Source: Enoplolaimus lenunculus (lineage: Eukaryota > Nematoda > Enoplea > Enoplida > Thoracostomopsidae). From it: a stretch of DNA of 64,000 nucleotides. A program made the translations under genes and the position numbers. The notes under the pieces were generated by a model that saw nothing but the letters and a program-made list of their open reading frames with translations, was not told the origin of the DNA and searched no databases. The stretch is taken from NCBI GenBank assembly GCA_030248215.1, contig JASANG010000229.1, positions 1 to 64,000 of the forward strand. The letters are read 5' to 3'. Each line of letters opens with the position of its first letter. Positions within the stretch are counted from its first letter, which is position 1. Positions 10,810-23,000 of the stretch are shown here, in pieces.

Positions 10810-13456
10810 ATTTATTTATTTTACTCCATATATGGTGCTTGTGTACTGTGACCATGTTAAATGTTACTTTGAGTGGCGTAGAAGTAGTATAAGCTAAAGG
10901 TCTCCCGAGGCCGGAGCCACACAATGTTGTAGACAAGGCTAGAAAATACCAGAAGTTCAAAAGGTGAAATATATTCTATGATTGTGATTGTTTCATGCTT
11001 AGGTTCTGGCTTATTTTGAAACTATTTCTTGACTGAATTTAAGGTTGAAATATACATTTTTTGTTTCATATGAAACAAATTTGAATAATCACAACTATGA
11101 ATTATTTTGGAAACCCTGGCTCCGGTTATCCTTGGGCCCCGGCTTCGGCCCCGTAAAAAATCCAGGCCCAGGGCGACAGATCTAGTGTAACCACATCTGT
11201 GAGTCGTTTTGAAACCCTGGCTCCGGCTTGGCCTCGGGCCCCGGTTTCGGCCCTGTTAAAAGTCATGGCCCGGGAATGCTCTAGTGTAGGCATATTATTT
11301 TATTAAGTCAGTCTCAGCTTAGGGATAATTCTGCGAGTAAGCATAGACCTAGGACTAGACAAAAATAGCCTAAAGCTTAAACATGATCTATTAGTCCTGC
11401 GGAAAAACGATGGCAACATCGGCTATGACAACTGCAGCCGGAGGCAACAAAACGTACCGGAGCCGGAGATCAAGCGAAATTATGTGCTTATTTTAGTGTT
11501 CCATTCGTCAAGTTTCGCAAATATCTGTAAAGTATCGCAAAAAATCTTGGTTTTAAGCTTTTTTTAGCAAGTCCAAACACTTTTCTATTCAACATGTTAT
11601 CAAAATTGCAATTCAACTCGCTGAACGATATAGTTTTGTAAAATTATAAAAATTTGAATACCGAATTATCCGGAAACCTCCTGAAAAAAGTCTATGGAAG
11701 CCGGGGACCATTTTGTCGTTTTCTTTATTCCCACAACACAACAACTGCAAAATGCAGTGACTACAACTCTTCTTTGCAACTAATTTTTAGTTTGACTTAT
11801 TCCTAGTGTGTTTGTGCGTAAGACAAAAGTAGTTCCGTAAACTTTGATTATTCTATAACTGATATTGAAACCTGTTGGCGAATAGTTTTATTTGGTGCGA
11901 TTTCATAAACTTAAACATTTTTAAACTTATATCAAAGATTTTTTTACTTCGCATGGCTTTGTGATTGCATTAACTCAAACAATATTTTTGTCGTTAATGT
12001 TTGATGTTTAGCTTTGTCGAAGTGTGTTGATTGTTATATTTCTTTTATTGCTCAAACGTTTTGTTACCAAATAAAAGTTCATTGTGTAACCTATAACGAG
12101 CTTAAATTATTTGTTGTAAGCCTGGATAATGAAAAAGACCCATTTGACTTTTTGGGACTGTCCCAATTTCTAGCAAGACTGCAAAAGTGTATGCTTAAAT
12201 TTTAGGAATAAGCTTAATCTACAGTTGCGTGCCCTACAAGCAACAGTGGTCATAGGAAATCGGAGAAAACCGTGCAGAGTTAACGGTTAATATGTTCGCT
12301 TTTGATCGTATGAAATAGGTATATCAAAAATTTGAATGTGAACTTCGTGATTTGAAGTATTTTTGTAGTTCTTATATTTTCGACTTGTAGGAAAGCAAGA
12401 AATGCATTATTGTAGCGTCCGGATGAAGCGAAAAATGCGCTAAAATTGTAACTGAATTGCAATTCTGAAGTATTAACTGACTGCAGAAACGTGGCATTGA
12501 ACAGGGTGTAACCGAATACCCGTTTCCGTTATATGAATACCGAAATTTGTGTAATGTTTAAAATTAGGTAGTTTTAAATCACTCAATATGTTGCAATTTT
12601 TTATTAGAGTTATGCTGCAGGTGTTGGATGTGAAATAAAAATTCCAAAATCCGTGAACCGGAGATTTCGAACCTACTTAGCAAACCGGAAAGAGAATTTT
12701 GATTAACAGAAAGAAATTTAGTCTTGCTTATTAAGTTATATAAGTTATAACTGCGACGAAACGCCGCGGAAAACAGAAATTAGTTTGGTCTCAAGTTTGT
12801 AATACATATATCATATGCCAATCGGCTAACACCAATCTCAAATTGGCCTTGGCCACTCTGCTATATTCTCAGCAAATAGCAGTTCGGCCTAAGTCAAATA
12901 GCGATCGTGAAATGTAGCAAAACAACTATGGTGTATTTAAACCAACGCTGATTCGTTAACGCAACGGTATTGTGTTTGTCCAAATAAACAATATGATTGA
13001 TCAATAAGTACAAAAGCAGTTTAGCTCAGGCCTGCTATTACGTAAAATAGCAGATTGGCCTAGGCCAATTAGTATCGGCCTGAATAGCAGATAGGCCTGC
13101 GACATTTGGTTGCATATATTCTAAACTATATATACTTTGTTGTTGTTCACTGCAGTCAGTAAAAGAGTTCTGAAAGCTCAACAGGCCGAATTTATATCAA
13201 TATTTACTGGCATTTGGGTTCAGCCGCATTTAAAATACTGGTGTTACAGCGCAATTTGTTCCACGTGACTTCTCTAGGGAAAGATCACGTTAGCGTAATG
13301 TTTTCACCAGCAGCAGAAACCAAGTTTGAAGAAATACCGGAAATTCGATTCTTTTTATGTTCAACATTAGTTATAATTACGTTAATTTCTCTCAATTTTC
13401 TTTATTACGGATGTGTTGCAATTGTCCGAACTAAAACAAAAATTACGATATTCGTC
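10810..13456. other. Intergenic stretch, no gene found
   Basis: It holds the PRXL2A 3' untranslated region of unknown length, the GC-rich duplication, a decayed CAGGGTGTAACCG element end near 12503, and a fold-back segment near 12826-13105 with AATAGCAG/CTGCTATT inverted pieces. No open frame with splice sites or family motifs was seen. Confidence 0.6.
11111..11312. repeat. Two-unit GC-rich tandem duplication
   Basis: Two ~101 bp units both begin AAACCCTGGCTCCGG and share GGGCCCCGG and TTCGGCCC blocks. They lie 0.3 kb after the PRXL2A stop. GC content is well above the surroundings. Neither unit could be folded into a SECIS. Confidence 0.6.
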
Positions 13457-13464
13457 CATAATCT

Positions 13465-15707
13465 GGCCCATGTATAGAACAGGGGTTTCCAGTTTTCCAG
13501 GGTGCAAAACTTATGACCAGGTGTGCAGCGCAGCCACTCCTGTATGACGGCCTGATTTTTCACTGGTTGGTAGGAAAAATCACAGGCATAGGTTTTGCTG
13601 GGGCAAAGTGGAAAATTCATAAGCCTGGATATTCCCTGGTTCGGTAGGGAAAATCTGTAGTGTAAAGTTTGTTTGGAAAAATGGAAAAGTGGAAATTTTA
13701 AAAGCTTAGATTCCTGGGTTGGTAGGGAAAATCTGAAGCATAGGTTTGGTTGAAAACGGGAAAAGTGGAAAACTAAACGCCTATAAAGTAGATTTTTTCT
13801 TGGTTGGTATGGAAATCTGTAGCGTAAAGTTGGTTTGGAAAACGGGAAAAGTGGAAATTTTAAAAGCTTAAGGGAAAATCTAGACATTAGAATTTTCCCG
13901 TTTTCCAACCAAGACCTATTCTTCAGATTTCGCCTACCAACCCAGGGTAAAAATTTAGGCATTAGAATTTTCCACCTTTCCCGTTTTCCAACCATGCTCC
14001 AGATTTTCCCTATCAACCCAGCGTAAAAATCTAGGCATTAGTATTTTCCACTTTTCCCGTTTTCCAACCATGCTCCAGATTTTCCCTACCAACCCAGGGT
14101 AAAATCTAGGCATTTCAATTTTCCACTTTTCCCGTTTTTCAACCCAAACCGATGCCCTACGCTTGGATTTTCCCGTTTTCCAAACAAAACCTTTGCTTCA
14201 GATATATCTGTAACCAAGAAAATATCTAGGCTTTTCAATTTTCCACTTTTCCCATTTTCCAACCAAAACCTATGCTTCACATTTTTCCTACCATCCCAGG
14301 GTAAAAATTTAGGTGTTAGAATTTTCCACTTTTCTCGTTTTCCAACCAAAACCTATGCTTCAGATGTTCCCTACCAACCCAAGATAAAAATCTAGGCATT
14401 AGAATTTTCCTGTTTTCTAACACCAAAACCTATGCTCCAGATTTTCCCTACCAACCCAGGGTAAAATCTAGGCATTTCAATTTTCCACTTTACCCGTTTT
14501 CCAACCAAAACCTATGCTTCAGATTTTTTTCTACCAACCTAGGTTATAATCTAGGCATTAGAATTTTCTTCTTTTCCTGTTTTCCAACCAAAACCTATGC
14601 TTCAGATTTTCCCTACCAACCCAAGGTAAAAATCTAGGCATTAGAATTTTCCACTTTACCCGTTTTCCAACCAAAACCTATGCTTCAGATTTTCCCTACC
14701 AACAGAGTGTAAAAATCTAGGCGTTAGAATTTTCCACTTTTCCCGTTTTTCAACAAAAACCTTTGCTTCAGATATCTCTTTAACCAAGAAAATATCTAGG
14801 CTTTTCAATTTTCCACTTTTCCCATTTTCCAAGCAAAACCCATGCTTCACATTTTTCCTACCATCAAAGGGTAAAAATTTAGGTGTTAGAATTTTCCCGT
14901 TTTCCAACCAAAACCTATGCTTCACATTTTCCCTACCAACCCAAGGTAAACATCTAGGCATTAGAATTTTCCACTTTTCCTGTTTTCCAACCAAAACCTA
15001 TGCTCCAGATTTTCCCTACCAACCCAGTGTAAAACCTAGGCATATCAATTTTCCAGTTTTCCCATTTTCCAACCAAAACCCATGCTTCACATTTTTCCTA
15101 CCATCAAAGGGTAAAAATTTAGGTGTTAAAATTTTCCCGTTATCCAACCAAAACCTATGCTTCACATTTTCCCTACCAACCCAAGGTAAACATCTAGGCA
15201 TTAGAATTTTCCACTTTTCCTGTTTTCCAACCAAAACCTATGCTCCAGATTTTCCCTACCAACCCAGTGTAAAACCTAGGCATATCAATTTTCCACTTTT
15301 CCCGTTTTCCAACCAAAACCTATGCTTCAGATTTTCCCTACCAACCCAGGGTAAAAATCTAGGCATTAGAATTTTCCACTTTTCCCGCATTCCAACCAAA
15401 ACCTATACCCTACGCTTGAATTTTCCACTTTTCCCGTTTTCCAACCAAATCCTTTGCTTCAGATATCTCTTACTAATCAAGAAAATATCTAGGCATTTCA
15501 ATTTTATACTTTTCCCCTTTTCCAACCAAAACGTTAGCTTCAGATTTTTTCTACCAACCTAGGTTATAATCTAGGCATTAAAACTTTCTTAATTTTCCAA
15601 CCAAAACAGCGGAAAGTTTGGTCGTCATACAGGAGTGGCTGCGCTGCACTCCTGGCTATAAATTTTCCACCATGGAAAACTGGAAGCCCCTGTGCTATAC
15701 ATTGGCC
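13465..15707. mobile_element. 2.24 kb hAT-like element filled with satellite DNA
   Basis: Terminal inverted repeats of about 85 bp: the left starts GGCCCATGTATAGAACAGG; the reverse complement of the right starts GGCCAATGTATAGCACAGG. Both continue through a shared block with GCAGCGCAGCCACTCC. The element is flanked by a perfect 8 bp direct repeat CATAATCT (13457-13464 and 15708-15715), the duplication length of hAT elements. It has no transposase; the whole interior is a tandem array. The same ends occur on the 163 bp element at 54454-54616. Confidence 0.85.
13560..15600. repeat. ~83 bp satellite array, inverted at its left end
   Basis: Diverged units of about 83 bp built from TTTCCCTACCAACCCAGG, AATCTAGGCATTAGAATTT, CCACTTTTCCCG and CCAACCAAAACCTATGC. 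Some units lack the CCACTTTTCCCG part. Units at about 13560-13870 are in the reverse orientation to those at 13880-15600, so the array is an asymmetric fold-back. A ~240 bp higher-order duplication relates 14821-15000 to 15060-15240. Long reading frames through it are repeat artefacts. Confidence 0.9.
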
Positions 15708-15736
15708 CATAATCTTAAAATTTTCGGTGCATATAT

Positions 15737-15964
15737 ACTGTAATTTCCAATGAGTTGATTAATCAATTCTAGCGAGTTGGTTATTTAATTAATATCAATA
15801 AACATTAGGTCACTCGGAGTTGAGTCGATTCTCTCTCTGAGTTGAGTTGAATCAACTCAAAATGAATTGAATAAACTCAAAATTTTGAGTTGTGATAGTC
15901 CTAACTCAGACTGAGTGATTCTGCTCATTATGAATGAAAATCAACTCACTGAAATTTACAGTGC
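15737..15964. mobile_element. Fold-back MITE, ACTGTAAATT ends (copy 1)
   Basis: Starts ACTGTAATTTCCAATGAG and ends CTGAAATTTACAGTG. The interior is made of GAGTTGA/TCAACTC words that can fold into a long hairpin. It lies immediately right of the satellite-filled element. Confidence 0.7.
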
Positions 15965-16055
15965 ACCCGCCATTTTTTTCTTCAAAAGTTTAGAAAACCC
16001 GGTGAACATTTGCAAGTTGTGTTGGCAGAAAAATAAAACTATTTGAAAATTATAT

Positions 16056-16308
16056 ACACTGTAAATTCAAATGAGTTGATTAATAATTCAGCTAGCGAGT
16101 TGGTTATTTCTGAATTAATACCACTAAACGTTAACTCACTCTGAGTTGATGTGATTCTTAATCTGAGTTGAGTTGACTCTGGGCGGGTTGGTTAATTAAC
16201 TCAGAATGAATTGAATCAATTCAAAATTCTGAGTTCTGATAGTCCTAACTCAGACTGAGTGATTCAACTCATTCTGAGTTAAAATCAACCCACTGAAATT
16301 TACAGTGT
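16056..16308. mobile_element. Fold-back MITE, ACTGTAAATT ends (copy 2)
   Basis: Ends ACACTGTAAATTCA and TGAAATTTACAGTGT are inverted repeats, with the same GAGTTGATTAAT interior as copy 1. The two copies lie about 90 bp apart in the same orientation. Confidence 0.75.
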
Positions 16309-16490
16309 ACTTCAATATTCGTTTTCAGGTGAGTAGCCAGCTCATCATGATGGGGAGGGGGCTAAAACTTTTCAGGAGTGGCATTCAAGGGTTTTTAATA
16401 AGTTATAAGCAAGGTTGAAAATTTTGTAGGCGAGGGGCAAAATTCCCCCACCCGCATCATTTTATTTCCCGCTGGAACACTAATTGCGTG

Positions 16491-16696
16491 CTACACTGTA
16501 AATTCCAGTGAGTATATTTCAACTCAGAATGAGTTGAATCCGCTCAGGAGTCTGAGCTCTGAATTAGGTCTTTCAGAACTCAATATTTGAATTGTTTGAA
16601 TACGTTTTGAGCTGATTAATCAAGTTAACTCAGAAATAATCAGAAGTAACTAAATTCTCTCTGAGTTGATTAATCAACTTGGAATTTATAGTGTAG
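16491..16696. mobile_element. Fold-back MITE, ACTGTAAATT ends (copy 3)
   Basis: Ends CTACACTGTAAATTCC and GGAATTTATAGTGTAG are near-perfect inverted repeats. The interior again holds AACTCAG/CTGAGTT words. Third copy within 1 kb. Confidence 0.75.
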
Positions 16697-18515
16697 CGTT
16701 CCAGCAAGACAAGGTTACGCTACATATATTCGCCACAGACCTGGCCTACGGAGAGAATTGTAACATCGTGAAAGAAAGTTGGCTATAACTGTACGCAGCA
16801 CAACTTCTTATCAATAGTTGTGCATTATACGCTCATACTTATGCGTCTGACTTTTCCATCCTGAGGTTTGTTTTCTAATTCTACATTTCTAATTCTACAT
16901 TTGATTTAATGCTTGAAAAAATTTGAGCACCCGATGGAGCCATCCAAATCAAAATTTTGCGTTCGGATATCATGAAAAATGTGATTGCCTTATCGCGACA
17001 CTCACTATGTTTCTTTTAATACAGTGTTGCCTACGAGCCTTCCGGCGAGATTTCTGAACCCGCGGCTGCCCACATACCTAAAAATGCCGAGTTGCGCGAA
17101 TGATGACGCAAAATGTATACTTTTCGTTCTTTGTTATTACCTCAAAACTTTTCCAGAACCCCTCTGAAATATTTCTACAGCCTTATTTCGATGGTTAAAT
17201 GAATCGGTGCCTCCGTAAATATGCTCGGCATGTTACCGCTTCTGAATATGACTATTATTTTACTTTAAAATTTGAGTATATTTTATCTGGTGCAATTCCT
17301 TGCGCAGATAAATAGGATCACAGACGTCTCGCTCGAATTATTTTATGGTAAACTAACAGTAACCAAATATCTCTACGAAAACATAGAGTAGCCTGCTATG
17401 TCGTATACCATCGATCTGATTGGCATGCAAACATGATAAAATATTTTTTGTTGCATCATTTTTTTAATTTTTAAATGCAGAACATATATATAAAATATAA
17501 AACACATTCAACGGGCAAACAAAATTCATATACAAATTGTTAATCTCATGCGCAAGCTACCTACGTTGCAGTGTTGGATCCAAAGGGTGGGATGGGAATG
17601 TACCCCTCACGACCCCGTGGCGAGCTGAACATTTTTTGGTTGGTTGATCTGAAGCTCACTATGTATTTTGTTGGAAAATACAACAGTATTTAAAAACTTG
17701 GCTATTTTTCGATCGAATTTGTAATTTTAATTCATAGAGGAATTATTTGCTGAACACGCTTTAACATATATATAACTGTAAAATTTTGAAACATAAAAAG
17801 TATCCTCCAACACCGGAAATAGCCGGATTCGCCACAGGTACGTTGGCAGGGTTTTCGTATTATAGACACTAAATAAACGAAAACGAATATGTACATCTCT
17901 ACACTGCAAACAATGGTGAGCCAAATTGACTCTCTCCGAAATATGCTTTTCCTGACTACACAAACTGAGTCAAAATTCGACTGAGAGCCAATCTATAAAA
18001 CAGGTTCACAAAAATATTCGCTAAGTTCCAGAATGAATTTTTGTCATTTTAGCTAGTATCTAAAATGGTAAAATGTTTGCCTACAGCTCCTGCTAGAAAC
18101 TGACCCATCATGTAAAATTTGTAAATTAGGAGCAATTTTAAAAGCTTTAATACTGAAATTTTTCAAAAACATTTAACAGCGAATTGTTGAAACAATTATC
18201 AGATTATTGATAAATTTTCTAATTTAACGTTTATTGATAAATTTTCTAAGTTAACATTTTATTAAGCAAAAAATCATCAGTTCTGAAGACTGGCCTAAAC
18301 AACTACCATTTTATAATTTTAAATGGCCCCCAAAATTTAATATACGGCACCTCTAAGATCACTTATTATGGAAGATCTTTATGGTTGGATGTACGAGAAG
18401 TTTTATAAACCTTGCTCCAGCAATTTTTCAAGTCCGTTTTCATAAAATATCGGATTAATTTGCATTATTCGATCACTACTTGTCTTTAAATTTTCAGATT
18501 CATTGTTCGCTCACT
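16697..18515. other. Intergenic stretch with a half MITE
   Basis: No gene seen. At 17901-17993 one arm of a CACTGCAAA...GACTCTCTC element is present without its partner (compare 44026-44169). A TTTATT at 18229 could be the polyadenylation signal (AATAAA on the minus strand) of the gene at 18516-19874. Confidence 0.55.
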
Positions 18516-19874
18516 TTATCCGTGATATCCGTAATGACCATAATGCGGATGTGCATAAACGTGATGTCCATATCCTTTCCGGTATCCGTGATAATGTTTG
18601 CCGCCGTGATGTCCGTGATATGAATGACCGTATCCTCCGTAGTGTTTCGCCGGCGAATTGTAGTACGGATACCCGGAGTATTTTGGTTTCGAGTAGCCAT
18701 GATGGTATGTTTTGTGTTCAACGTGATGATATTTTGGGGGTGGATCGTAGTAATGTTTTGGCGGGCTGTATTTTGGTGGTTCATAATGTGGCTTGGGAGG
18801 ATCGTAATGCGGTTTGGGTGGTTCATAGTGGGGTTTGGGAGGTGGGTAATGAGGTTTTGGAGGTGGCTTATAGTGAGGCTTGGGTGGATCATAATGCGGC
18901 TTAGGTGGGTCATAATGAGGTTTAGGAGGTGGGTCATAATGAGGTTTGGGGGGTGGGTAATGAGGTTTTGGAGGTGGATATTGCTTCTTAGGATAGTCGT
19001 AGTGAGGTTTTTCATAGTGAGGTTCAGGCTGATGATAGCTCGGTTTGTATTTTGGTTCGTATTTTTTATGATAATATGGCTGATGGTAGTGCCCATAATG
19101 ATGGTAATGTGCAGTTCGTTTTACTCGGTCTACAGCAACCTGGGGCGCCTCGAATAAGCTCTCTTCGGCAAGCAAATCTGCGTTATCTAAAAAACAGTAT
19201 GTGTTCGTTAATATTGAAGTCTATCGCTTTTATAATAGTTCCATTTCATGCTGAGCGAGCATATATACAGTCCCTTTTGTTTTCTATGGCCCATGTAAAA
19301 ATCTGGGGCTGAACGTCTTTCTGTGGGACAGAAATAGAGTAAGCTTAAGCTTTAGATTGTTTTTTGCTTAGGCTTTAGGCTCTTTACGCTTGGGCAAGGC
19401 CTGGGTAAGATTCTTCCACTTTTAGCCTTAGGCTTCGGCTTACGTTTCGAAATATGCTTTATACTGTTGCTACGGCATATTGGCCGTTTCTACCGTTAAA
19501 TCTTATGAAGTTTTCAATTGGAAATAAACTCCAAGAACATTCTGCAGGAATTTTAACATTTGTGTTTCGAAAAGTTTTCAATTCTCTATAAAATTCTGGT
19601 TTTTTATCTAAATATATTTTTGTCAGATCATTTTCAGAGTACATTGCAGAATTTCAATAAAGAATTATGCATCTTCGTATTTGGTTTGTTCAGTTTTTAA
19701 CCAATTTTTAAATATTGCGACTAGAAATCCTCTTCAATACTGCAATTGGGAAATAAATTTTAGCATCAATTAAAAATATGGCTTACCGGGATTTCCATAA
19801 ACAACATTTGACACCGATGAAATCGAAATCCAAACAGCGAAGATAAACAAAATCATGTTTAACATGACACGCAT
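18516..19874 (-). CDS. Secreted Pro/His/Tyr-rich repeat protein precursor (two exons)
   Basis: Exons 19787-19874 and 18516-19186 join in phase 1 (donor gtaagc, acceptor tttttag) to give 252 aa. Residues 1-24 or so are a signal peptide with core MILFIFAVWISISS. Residues 30-53 look like a propeptide ending in RVKR (50-53), a furin-type site. The mature part starts TAHYHHYGHYH, is rich in Tyr, His and Lys to about residue 99, then has about a dozen PPKPHY-type repeats (PPPKPHY, DPPKPHY, EPPKPHY) to about residue 175, and ends in a Gly/His/Tyr tail. The composition recalls extracellular matrix, cuticle, shell or adhesive proteins such as mussel foot proteins, where Pro/Tyr/Lys repeats are cross-linked. 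I do not recognise a named orthologue. A polyproline II fold and metal binding by His are inferences. No Cys is seen in the repeat part. Confidence 0.8.
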
Positions 19875-20026
19875 TAATAGGACAAGACGTCGAAAACTGC
19901 TATTTCGCTAATAAGCGTCGAAAGAAATGTTTTCACTACTATCTTTTCAGTAATGGTTTCGCAACATTTGGGTTGACAATGGCAAAAATTTTAAGTAATA
20001 AATTTTCAATTGTCCACAGTCGCTTG

Positions 20027-20034
20027 TATATATA
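20027..20034 (-). promoter_or_regulatory. Possible TATA box
   Basis: TATATATA lies about 150 bp upstream of the start codon of the secreted repeat protein, which would put transcription start near 20000 and give a leader of about 125 nt. AT-rich sequence makes chance matches common. Confidence 0.35.
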
Positions 20035-20040
20035 CTGAAT

Positions 20041-23000
20041 AGAATATGCGGTATTTTTTCTTTTGCCAATGTGTATTTTCAGCGCTTGATTGCCCATATT
20101 TTCATTGAGATTATATAGCTTTTTCCTGAAGCTAGAAAACTTTGACGTTTGTTTCCAAATTCAATTTTAAAATGTGTTTTACTTTTTCAATGACAAACTT
20201 TTTTTGCGTGCAAATTGGACTTAATTTAGCTGTTTTTACTGTGCATAAAAATTGCGAATTTGTGAATTAAGTCATACACTGTTTGTTGGTAAGTAAATTT
20301 AGCGCACCTTGTAACCATACAATTTTGTCGAAAAAGCCGAAAACGCAGAGTTTGTCACATTTCCTTTTTACAATTTCATTGCGAAAAAATGTGCAAATTT
20401 TCATGTATAAACTGAACGAAAATTGCCTCAATTCAAATATATATCTATTCGTTTTTAAAACCGATTGCTTGTTTTGAGAACGTGCAACGACAAACTTTCA
20501 AATCTGTTTGCAAATATATATGCATATATTGTAAATTTCGGGCATAAAGTTTGAAAAACAGTTTTATATGAAATTTTAAAATGATTGTATTTTTATTTAA
20601 ATTTTTATCGCAGTTGGCCTGAGGTGAATCTCAAATATAAATAGCAATGATAGCGCGTGGGGTCATTTTGATGGTCAATATTTTGGTCTCAAGTATTAAA
20701 AACAGAGCACGGACACAAAACAAACGGCAATATTAAATTTAGAATTCAGGGTACAACCGGAGGTCTGCATGCGGTTCCGGAGGAAAATCAACGTCCAGCC
20801 CCGGCTACGGACAAGGTAGGATTTCTGCCGGAGGTTACGGCACTTTCGGTAGTGAGTTATGCCAAATTTTACAATATTTAGTTGTTTTGTGTGGTTTCTT
20901 TCAGCTTTTGGTACAATTATGAGAAGCAAATTGGCCAGATTTTTTTAAAATTAAGAGTGGAGCCAAAAGATTTAACAACACCTTGCAGATGTTTGGTACA
21001 GCTAGGGTATTAAACATCATTTTAAGTACTTAATTTCACCTCACTTTCGCCTTCATCTCCGGATTCGGCAATTTTGTCCGAAAACAAAATTTGTGAAAAT
21101 TATGCGGTGAAAAACAACAGAATGTTTGTTTGATTTGTTTTCATTGAAACAATTACATAGGTACAACATACAAATACATTGCAAAAAATAGTGAGCCAAA
21201 TTGACTCCCTGAAATAGTCGGACTACACAAACTGAGTCAAATGCGACTCCACCACTCTATTAGAGTCAAATTCGACTCGCCGAGCGACTCAGTTAGTCGA
21301 ATTTGACTCTGTCGAAGTCAAGTCGAATTTTGACTTAGTTTGTGTAGTCCGGAAAAGCGTATTTCGGAGAGAGTCAATTTGACTCACCCGTTTTTGCAGT
21401 GTATATATAGAAAAAACTTTTAATGCATGAACATCATAAAACAGACGGCGAATTGCGACCGAAAACTGGTCTTTCTTTATAGGTTTAAAATGTTATTTTT
21501 GAGACCTTTAACCAATAAAAGTAGTACCCTCTGGAGAGGAAAAATAAATATCAGTCCCAATATGTGGGTCACTACCTGTCCCAAAATTTTTATAATCCCA
21601 TTACAACAATTCGATGTAACAAGTGTGATTTTGGGATAAAATCGAAGGTGGGATTTTCGGGTTTCGTCAACGGCAGCACTTTGAGATTTTGGAATTCCGT
21701 TGAAGATATTATTTTCTGACTCCTAAGCCTAAACGGATGAATGAGCTTATAATGAAGCCTAAACATAATCAAAAAAGTTCGTCTAAAGATTAACCCTTTC
21801 CTGCATGAAATTTGAGTTTTCATTTCAAAAAAGTTTCCGTAGTATTTTTGTAGCTTATATGAACTATAAACAATATTTAAACTCAATACACTATTGCAGT
21901 CCCGAAGAAAACCGTTCCGCCCTGATAAGTATTTGACTTACCGGAATATGGGGGTGTGTGATATCTATTTTGCCTCTCCAGATAGTGCTCCTGCCCTGTT
22001 ATTCGCTTACCGAACGTTTATTTCAAATTTTCCCGATGTTTACTAGAAACCAGTACACTTTTTCATATTTTTTGCATACCTGTCTTGTTCCGGCCCATTT
22101 TGAGTTCATTTCCATGTTGGTTAATCTGTCTGCTAAGCCTAAGGTTTTTGAGCTCATGAAAAAACCTAAGCAAACCAAAGTCTACATCTATACCAGAGCA
22201 GAAGTTTAATGAAGCTTCGCCGAAGTGTGTTTAAGCCTATATGCTAGAACGTTCGAATAAAGTGTAACCCTAAATCTCAGCCCAGGCCTATCCAGCCTAC
22301 GAAATCGCTTCGATGAATAACTCTGCAATCAAATCATCCCGAAATCCCATCACAACAGCAGAAAAGTATACATCAACTTTTTTTCTACATACAAGATGCG
22401 GAACAGTACCTCTTCTGGCAGAAAATTGTCCTCCGATTGCGGTACAAAATTTTCGTACGTTAAAGTTCGTTTGTAACCATGGTGCGATTTTGGACCAAGG
22501 TACAATCGGAGATCTGCCTCCGGCTCATAATCGAGCTCCAGTCTACTTGCAATTGAATTTCTGTCCGATTTCGACAAATTTTTCTAGTTTTGTAAAAAAT
22601 CGTTCAGTGGTTTTTGATTTATGGTTAGCTTACTTTTGAGGATTTTAGAACGAGATTTTCTAAGAAATAAACCTGGAAATACTTTTTTGATACATTTTCC
22701 TAAAATTAATAGCAAGTTAAACAGATATTAGTTTATACATAATTTTGTTTCAACATCAATTAGTTTTGGAGACCTTCGGCTCTGGTTTTCGACCTCCAGT
22801 TCCTCTTCAAACCAGATTTCTGTTTCACTTTTGGTACATGATAAAATTCGCTGACTTTAGACTCCGGCTTTTTCACTTCCGGTTACACAATAAATATATA
22901 TAAATCACACTGAAATTTTGTACGCTCGTCGAATTATACATCAGTTTTACAGTTTACTGAATTAAACTTCAAGTATAAAGGAACATCTGTGTACGATCAT

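Noticed and set aside
10848-10915. SECIS candidate starting GTGA at 10848
   Set aside because: Outer TTGTGT/ACACAA pairs, but no helix of adequate length forms between the GTGA and a GA partner.
13405-15234. Several frames of 60-200 codons with WKILMPRF-like repeats
   Set aside because: All lie within the 83 bp satellite, in mixed frames and orientations.
18503-19157. Long frames overlapping the PPKPHY gene
   Set aside because: They are antisense or alternate-frame shadows of the repeat exon; only one minus frame joins a signal-peptide exon.
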